Position numbers and translations under genes: made by a program. This document shows, one piece after another, positions 11,346-19,987 of a stretch of DNA of 64,000 nucleotides; position 1 is the stretch's first letter; every line of letters begins with the position of its first letter. Source of the DNA: Betaproteobacteria bacterium (lineage in GTDB: Bacteria > Pseudomonadota > Gammaproteobacteria > Burkholderiales > Casimicrobiaceae); NCBI GenBank assembly GCA_016861105.1, contig BOKS01000004.1:234413-298412 (forward strand), in the 5' to 3' direction. The notes below the pieces were generated by a model, which searched no databases, had not been told where the DNA came from, and saw nothing but the letters and a program-made list of their open reading frames with translations.

Positions 11346-13594
11346 CAGCACGGACAGGAGTTGCCGGGATCGTTCTCGCGCTGGCCACCAGCAGCGCCAA
11401 TGCATATGAGATAGAGACACATGGAGAGCTCACTGAACGCGCATTCTTGCGGTCCGTAGTCGCATCCAGTTCCGTGAAGTGGGGCCGTCTCGGATTGCAG
11501 TACGGTCCGAACGACGACCGCCAGAAATTCCTGGACTCGAAGGGACAGTCCGCGACCGTATTGCAGCTTCTCCGCCGCGGCGCGGCCTACGAAGACGACA
11601 TCCTTCCCCTCCCGCCCCGCCCGCTGCACCACTTCTACGACCCCGCCACCGGCAAGGGGCTGTCGGTCGACACCGTCCCGCTGGAAGGCGTGCTGGCGCC
11701 GGACGTGCTGAACCTGATCGCGCTGGTCAACGCCACCAACCAGTCGTCGCCGGACTGGGTGCTCGATTCCCCGGTCGTGAACGAGTTCTCCCGCCCGCAT
11801 CTCAGCGACGCGATGTACAAGGCCTACACGTCGCGTGACGCCGCGACGCGGCGCGCGATGACGGGGCGGATGTTCGAGATCGTCGGCCGCCTCGTGCATC
11901 ACGTGCAGGACATGGCGCAGCCGCAGCACGTGCGCAACGACGCGCACCTGCACGACGAGCGGCTGGAGTCGGCGTGCCCGGCCCGGTGGCAGCCGTTCCT
12001 CGAGGATCCGCTGTGCCCGCTGTATCGCGCGCTGCGCGCGCCGAGCAGCTACGAGCTGTGGACCAAGCGGCTGCCCGCCGACGCGCTTCCGCTGTCGGGC
12101 TACGCCAACGTGTACGGCGACGACGGCGACGGGAGCTTCTATCGCGCGCGGCGTTTCTGGTCGAACGGCGGCAAGGGCCTCGCCGAGTTCACGAGCCGCA
12201 ACTTCTTCAGCGCGGGCACGCTCTCGCGCACCCCACCGCTCCGCGGCGCGCCGCTCGACGTCAGTGTCGCCGATCTCTGCGCGGCCGCGCAGCCGCTGCC
12301 CTGCCCGGCCGTGCAAGCGGACCACGTCGTCCGCTTCTTCCCGTCGACGGTCGACGACGTCCTGCGCCCGCAGGCGGGTGGCGTGAATCCGCATGCCGCC
12401 GCCGAGTCGATCTTCGACGCGGACTTCCGGCGCATCGTCGCAGGTGATCCGGTGCCCACGCTGAACCGCTTCACGTTCCAGCAGGCGCACGCATACCTGC
12501 TTCCACGTGCCGTGGCCTACTCCGCGGGCCTGATCGACTACCTGTTCCGGGGGGCGATCGACGTGGAGCCGCCCGCTGAGGGCGTGTACGGCATCGTCGA
12601 CACCTCGCTCGACGGCTGCGACAACCCCTGCGGCTTCCGCAAGCTCAAGGTGAGGCTCCGCAACGTCACGCCCGGATCGGAGACGATGGGCCCCGGAGAG
12701 CTTCGCCTCGTCGCCAAGTACCGGCGCAACGGGTGCCACCGGCCCGATCTCGCGGGCCACTTCGGCGGTCCGCACTTCGCTGGGAACGCCTGCCGGCTGG
12801 AGGAGCGGGTCTCGGTCTCCGACCCGTTGCCGGTGGTGTCGTCCGTCGCCCGCGGGTTGTTCGGCGAGGAGCGGTCGTTCGCGTTCCCCGGCCTGGAACT
12901 GGTGCCCGCGGACGCGACCGATCTCCAGCTGCAGGTGGTGTTCCGCGGCCGCCTCGGCGAGGAGGCCGACGCCGTGGCGGTGAGCACGATCGACGTCGCC
13001 GAGCCGAACTTCATCGCGGTCGCGAACAGCACCGACCACTACTTCGACGCGGACGCGAACGCCTACCGTCCGTCGACGGGCGGCATCCATCCGTACCGGA
13101 TGGAGTCGGTGAAGATCTGGTTTGCCGATCCCGCGGGCCAGGCGACGCCGATCGCCTCGCTCGCCGGGCTCGAGGCCGGCCAGCACGCGCAGCTCGCGGT
13201 CCTCGGCGACCGCAGCGGCGTGCGCTACTGGCTGCGCGACGTCACGCAGGGCGTCTCGTATCCGGACAAGGAAGGCGCGACGTTCCCGATGCAGGAGTTC
13301 GTGCTCGACGAGAGCGGCGCCGCGCCGGTGTACCGGACCAACTGCCCGGTGGTGCTCGCGCGCGGCGTGTACCGCCAGTACGTCGAGATGTACATCCGGG
13401 ACGACCGCGGCACGCGGTTCGTGCCGTCGTCCGGTGCAGGGAACGAAGCCGCGAAGCGGCGCGCGGGCGCCAAGCTCGCCGCGATGACCTGCCACGACTG
13501 GGTGGCGCCCGGGGACGGCGGCATCACGGACTTCTCGACGCTGACGCCGCAGTTCACCCCTCAGACCGCCAGCACCTGGGCCGTCCAGTTCTGA
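11342..13594 (+). CDS. Exported zinc-dependent phospholipase C / S1-P1 nuclease-like protein
   Basis: 750 residues, ATG start overlapping the previous stop (ATGA). Signal peptide 1-21 ending SSANA. The mature N-terminus begins YEIETHGELTERAF, and the motif VGRLVHHVQDMAQPQHVRNDAH plus HHFYDP gives the His/Asp set expected for the trinuclear zinc site of the phospholipase C/P1 nuclease fold. The domain covers roughly 22-420. The remaining 330 residues are beta-rich with no family recognised and may bind substrate or the other operon products. Expected site: periplasm or outside. The first 80 codons have a much lower GC content than the rest. Whether it cuts phospholipid or nucleic acid cannot be read from sequence. 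Confidence 0.75.
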   Translation: MTARTGVAGIVLALATSSANAYEIETHGELTERAFLRSVVASSSVKWGRLGLQYGPNDDRQKFLDSKGQSATVLQLLRRGAAYEDDILPLPPRPLHHFYDPATGKGLSVDTVPLEGVLAPDVLNLIALVNATNQSSPDWVLDSPVVNEFSRPHLSDAMYKAYTSRDAATRRAMTGRMFEIVGRLVHHVQDMAQPQHVRNDAHLHDERLESACPARWQPFLEDPLCPLYRALRAPSSYELWTKRLPADALPLSGYANVYGDDGDGSFYRARRFWSNGGKGLAEFTSRNFFSAGTLSRTPPLRGAPLDVSVADLCAAAQPLPCPAVQADHVVRFFPSTVDDVLRPQAGGVNPHAAAESIFDADFRRIVAGDPVPTLNRFTFQQAHAYLLPRAVAYSAGLIDYLFRGAIDVEPPAEGVYGIVDTSLDGCDNPCGFRKLKVRLRNVTPGSETMGPGELRLVAKYRRNGCHRPDLAGHFGGPHFAGNACRLEERVSVSDPLPVVSSVARGLFGEERSFAFPGLELVPADATDLQLQVVFRGRLGEEADAVAVSTIDVAEPNFIAVANSTDHYFDADANAYRPSTGGIHPYRMESVKIWFADPAGQATPIASLAGLEAGQHAQLAVLGDRSGVRYWLRDVTQGVSYPDKEGATFPMQEFVLDESGAAPVYRTNCPVVLARGVYRQYVEMYIRDDRGTRFVPSSGAGNEAAKRRAGAKLAAMTCHDWVAPGDGGITDFSTLTPQFTPQTASTWAVQF

Positions 13595-13832
13595 CCGCCG
13601 CGACCGCGCCCGTCGCCGGAATCGCGCCTTCGCCGGTGCGCCGCACGACCCGCCGGCCCCGTCGCGCGCCGGAGGCCGTCGCGACGCCGACGCGAGCGCC
13701 TGCAGTTCACGCGGCGATCGCCGGTCGCGAGCAACCCGTGCGCGGCATCGTCCTGAACGACGGGGACCGGAGCGCAGGTCGCGGCCGCGAGCAGGTACCA
13801 TCGGGGCGCAGGCCGTTCCCCACGCCCCTCCG

Positions 13833-16800
13833 ATGTCCTCGCCCGAGGCGGTCCCCCAGCACGTCCCCGCGTCCGACGCCGGCCCCCGCGTCGATCGTCT
13901 GGGGCTGTACGTGCCCCGCGTGCTCCAGCAGCGGCTCGCCGACGCTCCCCAGACCCGCTGGTGGACCGCGTGGGGGACGGCGGCTTTCGTCGACATCTCG
14001 GGGTTCACGAAGCTTTCGGAGCAGCTCGCGCGCAAGGGCAAGGAAGGCGCCGAGCAGATCAGCGAGGTGATCGAGCGCAGCTTCGAGTCCATCCTGCAGG
14101 TGGCCTACGATCGCGGCGGCAGCCTGCTGAAGTTCGGCGGCGACGCGCTGCTGCTCTGGTTCGAGGGCGACGGCCACCTCGAGCGCGCGGCACACGCTAC
14201 GCTCGCGATGCGCAGCGCGCTCGACGTCGTCGGCCGGATCGCGCTCCCGGACGCCGAAGTCGTGCTCCAGATGTCGCAGGGCGTGCACTCCGGCGAGTTC
14301 CACTTCTTCGCGGTCGGGGGCGCGCACACCGAGCTGCTGCCGACCGGTCCCGGATGGACCCGCCTCGTGTCGATGGAGCAGGCGGCGAGCGCGCGCGAGA
14401 TCCTGCTCAGTCCCGAGGCCGCGCTCGGCCTGCCCCCCGGATGCCGCGGCGAGGCGAAGGCTCCCGGCGCCCTCCTGGCCACCGCGCCGGGCGAGGCGGC
14501 GAAGGTCCCGCTGGTACCGCGACCCGCGCTGCCGGCGGACCTCCTGGCCCGCTGCCTGCCCCCGGTCGTCCGCAGCCACGTGCTGGCCGGCGGCGGCGCC
14601 TCCGAGCACCGGCCGGTGACGGTCGCGTTCCTGCGGTTCGAAGGCACGGACGCGCTGATCGCGGAGCGCGGCGCCGAGGCCGCGGCGGACCAGCTGCACG
14701 CGCTGATGACCATCGTCGAGACCGCGACGGAGGCGCAGGACGTCGCGCTGCTCGCCTCCGACCTCGATGCGGACGGCGGCAAGCTGATCCTCGCCGCGGG
14801 CGCCCCGAAGGTCACCGGCGACGACGAGGAGCGCATGCTGCTCGCCGTGCGGCGCATCCTCGACGCCGCGCTGCCGATGCCCGTGCGCATCGGCGTGAAC
14901 CGGGGCCCGGTGTTCGCCGGCGACATCGGCCCCGCGTACCGCCGCACGTACACGGTGATGGGCGACGCGGTGAATCTCGCGGCGCGGTTGATGGCGCGGG
15001 CGGACGCCGGTCACGCGTACGTCACCGAGGCCGTGCTCGAGCGGTCGAACACGCTGTTCGAGACCGTCGAGATCGAACCGTTCACGGTGAAGGGCAAGGC
15101 GGAGCCGGTGCACGCCTGGTCGCTCGGCCGCGCGCGGGGCTCGCGCACGCGCCCGGTGACGTTGCAGCGCCTGCCGCTCACCGGACGCAACGTCGAGCTC
15201 GGCGTCATCCGCAGGATCCTCGGCGGCATGCGGTCGGGCAGCGGGCACCTGATCGACGTCGTCGGCCAGCCCGGCGTCGGCAAGACGCGCCTGCTCGAGG
15301 CGACGCGGGACGCGGCCGTGGGCTTCCGCAAGCTGCACAACACGTGCGAAGCCTACACGTCGACGACGCCCTACGCGGTGTGGCGGGACCTGGTGCGCGA
15401 GATGTTGGACATCCCGCGCGAGGCGCCCGACGCCGACGTGACCGCGAGGCTCCTCGCCGTCGTTGCGGAGAAGGTCCCGGACGTCGAGCCCTGGGTTCCG
15501 CTGCTCGGCGTCGCGCTGGGCGTGAAGGTCGACGCCACGCCCGAAGTGGACGCGCTGGCCGAGCGAAACCGCCGCGAGAAGCTGCACGAGGTGGTCGGCA
15601 CGTTCCTCGCGGCGCTGCTGCCGGGTCCCGCGTTCGTCGAGATCGAGAACGCGCACCACATGGACGAGGCGTCGGCGGAACTGCTCGGCGCGCTCGTCGG
15701 ATCGCTCGCCGCGCGCCGCTGGCTGATCGGCGTCGCGCGGCGGCCGGCGACCACGGGGTTCGAGGCACCGGAGGCGCCGCACGTCACGCGCATCGCTCTC
15801 GATCCGCTCGCCCCGGCGGACGCCCTGCGCATGGCGCAGCTCGCCGCGCAGGCGACGCCGCTCCCCGCGCACGTGCTCGATGTCGTGGCGCAGCGCTCGG
15901 GCGGCAACCCGCAGTTCCTCCGCGACCTGCTGCGCTTCGCGATCCAGTCGGGGGGCGCGGTGGGGCTCCCCGACTCGGCCGAGGCCGCCGCGCTCGCGCG
16001 CATCGACGCGCTGGCCGCGGAAGACAGGGCCGTGGTGCGGCGCGCCTCGGTGTTCGGTCTCACGTTCCATCCGCGCATGCTCGCCTGGTTCGACGGCGAG
16101 GACGACCCGCCGGCGCCGCCGGACGCGACCTGGAGCCGGCTGTCCGACCTCTTCGACGACGACGGCGAGGGCTTCTACCGGTTCCGCCAGTCGCTGCTGC
16201 GAGACACCGCCTACGAGGGGCTGCCCTACAAGGTTCGCCGCCGGCTGCACGCGATCGTCGCGGCCCGCGTGGAGGAGGAGGCGGACCAGCCGGAGGAAGT
16301 GGCGGACATCCTGTCGTTGCACTACGCCGCAGCCGAGGAGCACGAACAGGCGTGGCGCCATTCGACGCTCGCGGCGAAGCGGGCGGAGGGCGCCTATGCG
16401 TTCGTCGAGGCCGCCGAGCTCTACGCGCGTGCGATCGCGGCGGGCCGCCGGCTCGGGGGGCTACTGCCGCTCCAGCTCGCGCAGGTGCAGGAGTCGCTGG
16501 CGGACGCGCTGTACCGCGCAGGCGAGTACCGCAAGTCACTGGAGGCGTACAACACGGCATACGACCAGGTGCGCGGCGACAACCTGCGCGAGGCCGACGT
16601 CCTGCTCAAGCTGTCGCTCGTCGAGGAGAAGCTCGGCAAGTATCCGGAGGCGCTGCGCTGGGTCGAGCGCGCGCGCGAAGCGCTCGACCAACGCGACGAC
16701 CTGCAAGCCGCGCAGCTCGGCGCCAAGGCGAGCGCGTGGTACGCGACCGTCCTCCAGGCACAGGGCCACACCGACGAGGCGCTCGCGTGGGCCGAGCGCG

Positions 16801-17699
16801 CTGCGCGCGAGGCCGAGGAGGTCGACGACCCGGAGGAACTCGGCAACGCGTACTTCGTCATGGGCTGGGCCCACGGCGTGCTCGGCAGGAGCGACGGCGA
16901 GCAGCTGATGCTGAGGTCGCTCGAAGCGTACCGTCGCTCCGGCAACCGCCCGCGCCAGGCGTTCGTCCTCGCCGGGCTGGGCGCCGCGTGCTACTGGCAG
17001 GGGCGCTGGGACGACGCGATGGCGTACTACGAGCGCTGGCGCGAGGAGTCGCGCAAGATCGGGAACCTGCGGCACGTCGCATCGGCCAACATGAACGTCG
17101 CGGAGATCCTCATCGACCGCGGCGAGCTCGCCGAGGCGGAGACGCTGCTGCAGCAGACGCTTCCCGTCTGGAGGTCGACCGAGTACCGCTATTTCCTCGG
17201 CGCCTGCCACTGGATGCTGGGACGCGTCTCGCTGCGCGCGAACCGGCTCGACGAGGCGCTGGCGCGGCTGGCGGAGGCGCGCGCCATCTTCACCGAGGTC
17301 GGCGCGGAGCACGAGGTGCACGACATCGACGCGCGCGTCGCCGAGTGCAGGCTGCTCCAGGGCGACGCCGAGGCGGCGCTCGCGCTGGCCGACGAGATCC
17401 TGGGACGCCCCGGCTCCGCGGAGGCGATCTCGCGGCTCCAGCCGCTGCTGCACCGGGTCCGGGGCTACGCGATGCTTCTGCTCGCCGACCCGTTCGGCGC
17501 GCGCGAGGCGCTGGAGACGAGCGCGGCCGTGGCGCGCGAGCGCAACGACCGCTTCGAGCTCGCGTTGACGCTCCACGCGCTCACCGAGCTCGACCGCCTC
17601 GAGGGCGTGGAGCCGCCGCAGCAGATGGTCGACGAAAGTCGCTCGATCCTCGCGGCGTTCCGCATCCGCGCGCTGCCCCCGGTGCCGGCGATCGCGTGA
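13833..17699 (+). CDS. Tandem class III cyclase / AAA ATPase / TPR protein (soluble adenylyl cyclase-like)
   Basis: 1288 residues. The first cyclase domain (about 45-200) keeps both metal-binding aspartates, Asp54 in FVDISGF and Asp104 in FGGDALLLWF. The second (about 262-430) lacks them but retains the transition-state pair Asn381 and Arg385 in NLAARL. Together they can form one active site by intramolecular pairing, as in mammalian soluble adenylyl cyclase. A STAND/AAA-type ATPase follows: Walker A GQPGVGKT at 478-485 and a Walker B-like AFVEIENAHH. From about 780 to 1270 there are multiple TPR-like helical pairs. No membrane segment, so probably cytoplasmic. Product (cAMP or cGMP) cannot be assigned. 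It stands alone between intergenic gaps. Confidence 0.85.
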   Translation: MSSPEAVPQHVPASDAGPRVDRLGLYVPRVLQQRLADAPQTRWWTAWGTAAFVDISGFTKLSEQLARKGKEGAEQISEVIERSFESILQVAYDRGGSLLKFGGDALLLWFEGDGHLERAAHATLAMRSALDVVGRIALPDAEVVLQMSQGVHSGEFHFFAVGGAHTELLPTGPGWTRLVSMEQAASAREILLSPEAALGLPPGCRGEAKAPGALLATAPGEAAKVPLVPRPALPADLLARCLPPVVRSHVLAGGGASEHRPVTVAFLRFEGTDALIAERGAEAAADQLHALMTIVETATEAQDVALLASDLDADGGKLILAAGAPKVTGDDEERMLLAVRRILDAALPMPVRIGVNRGPVFAGDIGPAYRRTYTVMGDAVNLAARLMARADAGHAYVTEAVLERSNTLFETVEIEPFTVKGKAEPVHAWSLGRARGSRTRPVTLQRLPLTGRNVELGVIRRILGGMRSGSGHLIDVVGQPGVGKTRLLEATRDAAVGFRKLHNTCEAYTSTTPYAVWRDLVREMLDIPREAPDADVTARLLAVVAEKVPDVEPWVPLLGVALGVKVDATPEVDALAERNRREKLHEVVGTFLAALLPGPAFVEIENAHHMDEASAELLGALVGSLAARRWLIGVARRPATTGFEAPEAPHVTRIALDPLAPADALRMAQLAAQATPLPAHVLDVVAQRSGGNPQFLRDLLRFAIQSGGAVGLPDSAEAAALARIDALAAEDRAVVRRASVFGLTFHPRMLAWFDGEDDPPAPPDATWSRLSDLFDDDGEGFYRFRQSLLRDTAYEGLPYKVRRRLHAIVAARVEEEADQPEEVADILSLHYAAAEEHEQAWRHSTLAAKRAEGAYAFVEAAELYARAIAAGRRLGGLLPLQLAQVQESLADALYRAGEYRKSLEAYNTAYDQVRGDNLREADVLLKLSLVEEKLGKYPEALRWVERAREALDQRDDLQAAQLGAKASAWYATVLQAQGHTDEALAWAERAAREAEEVDDPEELGNAYFVMGWAHGVLGRSDGEQLMLRSLEAYRRSGNRPRQAFVLAGLGAACYWQGRWDDAMAYYERWREESRKIGNLRHVASANMNVAEILIDRGELAEAETLLQQTLPVWRSTEYRYFLGACHWMLGRVSLRANRLDEALARLAEARAIFTEVGAEHEVHDIDARVAECRLLQGDAEAALALADEILGRPGSAEAISRLQPLLHRVRGYAMLLLADPFGAREALETSAAVARERNDRFELALTLHALTELDRLEGVEPPQQMVDESRSILAAFRIRALPPVPAIA

Positions 17700-17737
17700 A
17701 CGCAGCGGGAGCGGCCCACGGGCGCCCCGCACATGCA

Positions 17738-17761
17738 AGAGGCGGCCCGAAGGCCGCCTCT
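17738..17761. terminator. Bidirectional hairpin terminator
   Basis: Perfect 10-bp stem AGAGGCGGCC/GGCCGCCTCT with a four-base loop, between the converging cyclase gene and the minus-strand exported protein. Read on the minus strand the loop is TTCG, a very stable tetraloop. No long T-run follows on either strand, which is common in very GC-rich genomes. Confidence 0.7.
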
Positions 17762-17786
17762 CGTCACCGCGGCAAAGGCCGCGGAA

Positions 17787-19568
17787 TCAGATGCCGCGCG
17801 GGATGATCGGATCGCCGAGGATGATGAGTTCGTTGGTCACCCGTGCGCATGCCGCACCTGCGGGTTGCGCCTCGGGCGCCTGGCACTGTGCCACGGGGAT
17901 CGTTTGCCACGACTCGCCGTTCACGCACGCGGGCATGCGTTTCGTCGTGTCCTGCGGCGGGTCGAAGAATGGCATCGACGACGGCACCAGCAGCGTGCCC
18001 AGGCACGCCTTGAGCGGCACCTGCGTCGTGCAGGCGTTGTCGAGGCAGACCTTGGTGCGCTTGACGATCCAGCCGCTCGGCCCCGTCCACTCGTCGCGAT
18101 ACGTCTGCTCGACACGGAAGGTCGCGTTGGGCTGCGCGAACTCGTCGTAGAACAGCGCGAACGCGTTGACCGGCACCGTGCGACCCGGCTGCGTCGTCGT
18201 GTCCGGAACCATGCCGAACGCGTTGTTCACGAGCGTGTAGTTGAGCAGCACGCACGGCTTGTCCTTGTCCGGATCGCCGAAGATCGCGTTCGCCCCGCGG
18301 GCGCCCTTGTAATAGCTGACGTCGGTGATCAGGTCGACGCCGGGCGAGCCGTCGAACACCCACGCCGGCAGCGGATTGGGCGGGTTCGTCCAGTCGATCA
18401 GCAGTGGATCGCTGGTCGCGTCGCAGTCGAGCAGGCCCTGGGCGTACACGGTGAACGGGTTCGTCGTGAACACCTCGAACAGCTTGCCGTCGACGGTCGT
18501 GTAGGCGCGCAGCGAGCAGGCGCCGGGCGTGCCGCCGAACACGAGGCCGGCGAACGTCGCCACGCCATTGACCGCGGTGATCTGCGTGCCTGCCGGCAGC
18601 GTGCACGTGGAGCCTGCGGTCGGCACGACCAGGAACACCGTCCCGCCGTAGCCGGCGAGCGGCATGCCGGCGCCGTCGAGGAACTTGACGACGATGTCCT
18701 GGGTGGAGGCGACACCGGTCGCCACGCTGGTCGGCAATGCCGTGAACGCCAGGCTGCAGCTGCCCGTCACGCTCGTCGTGGGCGCCGTGCCGACGCGCGT
18801 GAAGCCGGAGACCGCGGTGGTCCATTGTTCGTTGGTCGCGTCCGCGAGCTGGCAGGGCGCGCTCGCCGCGATCGCGATCTGCGCCGAGGTGCCGGGTGCG
18901 ATGTTGAGGCCGCTGTACGACGTAGCGGCCGTCGTGATGTCCGCCGGAGGCGTCAGCGTGATCGCCGTGACGTTCGCGGTCGACGCCGCCGCGTTGCTGA
19001 CCGTCGCGATCAGGTTCGCCGTCGTCCCCCGCGCGAGCGAGGCCGGCGCGATGGCGACGCTGTACTCGCACTTCGCGGCAATGGTCGTCACCGGGTTCGC
19101 GTTCTGCTGCTGGAACTGCGTGCTTGGCGACGACACCGAGCCGGTCCACGCGCTTCCCTTCCACTGGATGCTCCCCGCCGAACAGCTTCCGCCGGCGATG
19201 GTCACGGCCAGCGTTACACGGAGCGTATCGCCGCGCTTGGTCGGTGCCAGATCGGTCAGCGCGATCTTGTTGGCCGCGAGCACGTGAAAGTTGCCGGGGC
19301 CGCCGGGCGCCGCGGTCGCGCCGCTCACCGCGAGCGACACCGATCCCGTCGTCGTCCACTCGACGGCGACGGAATTGAACGTCGAGTTGCCGTTGGCGAC
19401 GTTCGTGTAGTCGAGCACGATGGTCGTGGTCGCCGTCGTCGCGGTCGCGGGGGCGGCGAGCGAGAAGTACTTCACGTTCTGGGCGGCCACCGGCGCCGCG
19501 ATCGCGAGCAGGCCCAGTGCCATCGTGTACACAAGCCGCGTGAAGCGTCGCGTCGTCAGCCGTTCCAT
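17787..19568 (-). CDS. Exported hypothetical protein with Ig-like segments
   Basis: 593 residues starting with a signal peptide (LVYTMALGLLAIAAPVAAQ, cleavage near 30). A strong GGGGAGG ribosome-binding site lies 7 bp before ATG. The mature protein is Ser/Thr/Ala-rich and beta-predicted, with segments like ALPTSVATGVASTQDIVVKFLDGAGMPLAGYGGTVF that resemble invasin/Ig-like folds, and about a dozen cysteines that could form disulfides. The C-terminal 200 residues (YYKGARGANAIFGDPDKDKP...) match no family I recognise. Monocistronic, with its own sigma-70-like promoter and a downstream hairpin. Likely periplasmic or surface; function unknown. Confidence 0.72.
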   Translation of the reverse strand: MERLTTRRFTRLVYTMALGLLAIAAPVAAQNVKYFSLAAPATATTATTTIVLDYTNVANGNSTFNSVAVEWTTTGSVSLAVSGATAAPGGPGNFHVLAANKIALTDLAPTKRGDTLRVTLAVTIAGGSCSAGSIQWKGSAWTGSVSSPSTQFQQQNANPVTTIAAKCEYSVAIAPASLARGTTANLIATVSNAAASTANVTAITLTPPADITTAATSYSGLNIAPGTSAQIAIAASAPCQLADATNEQWTTAVSGFTRVGTAPTTSVTGSCSLAFTALPTSVATGVASTQDIVVKFLDGAGMPLAGYGGTVFLVVPTAGSTCTLPAGTQITAVNGVATFAGLVFGGTPGACSLRAYTTVDGKLFEVFTTNPFTVYAQGLLDCDATSDPLLIDWTNPPNPLPAWVFDGSPGVDLITDVSYYKGARGANAIFGDPDKDKPCVLLNYTLVNNAFGMVPDTTTQPGRTVPVNAFALFYDEFAQPNATFRVEQTYRDEWTGPSGWIVKRTKVCLDNACTTQVPLKACLGTLLVPSSMPFFDPPQDTTKRMPACVNGESWQTIPVAQCQAPEAQPAGAACARVTNELIILGDPIIPRGI

Positions 19569-19987
19569 CGTCGTGCCTCCCCGAACGTCGCGCCGGCGTC
19601 ACCTGCGCGATGCGCGCGCCGCGAACGCGGCGCGAACGCACTCCAAGTGGCAGCGCAAGGCGGCGATTATTCGCGTCTGTGGTGGGAAACACAACACACG
19701 CCGCCGGGTTTCGCGCGGACGAGTGAATCACGTCGTCGGGACGACGCGATCGACGCGGTCGATACGACGCGCTCGGCAGGCCAAGCTGCTGTCAAGCGCG
19801 CCGACGGTAACGCCGGGTACGCCTTGCGAAAACAACGGGATGGTCGTGCATGCGGTCGTTGCACGCCGACGGGACCGGCACAATCCGCCCATGGCGGCGC
19901 ACGCCGACGAGTGGCGAGCCCGGCGGTGTGCATTGACATCGCCCGTCCATCCCGCCCGGGCGGTGCAGGCGTCCGGGGAAGCCGGGC
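19569..19987. other. Intergenic region
   Basis: 419 bp between two minus-strand exported-protein genes. It holds the promoter at 19666-19694 and the GGGGAGG ribosome-binding site of the downstream gene. No convincing gene or RNA was seen in the rest. No clear terminator follows the sialidase-like gene. Confidence 0.5.
19666..19694 (-). promoter_or_regulatory. Sigma-70-like promoter for the exported protein gene ending at 17787
   Basis: On the minus strand, TTGTGT (19694-19689) and AATAAT (19671-19666) are separated by exactly 17 bases. This is one of the few AT-rich spots nearby and lies about 100 bp before the ATG at 19568. The predicted 5' leader is about 90 nt. Confidence 0.5.
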
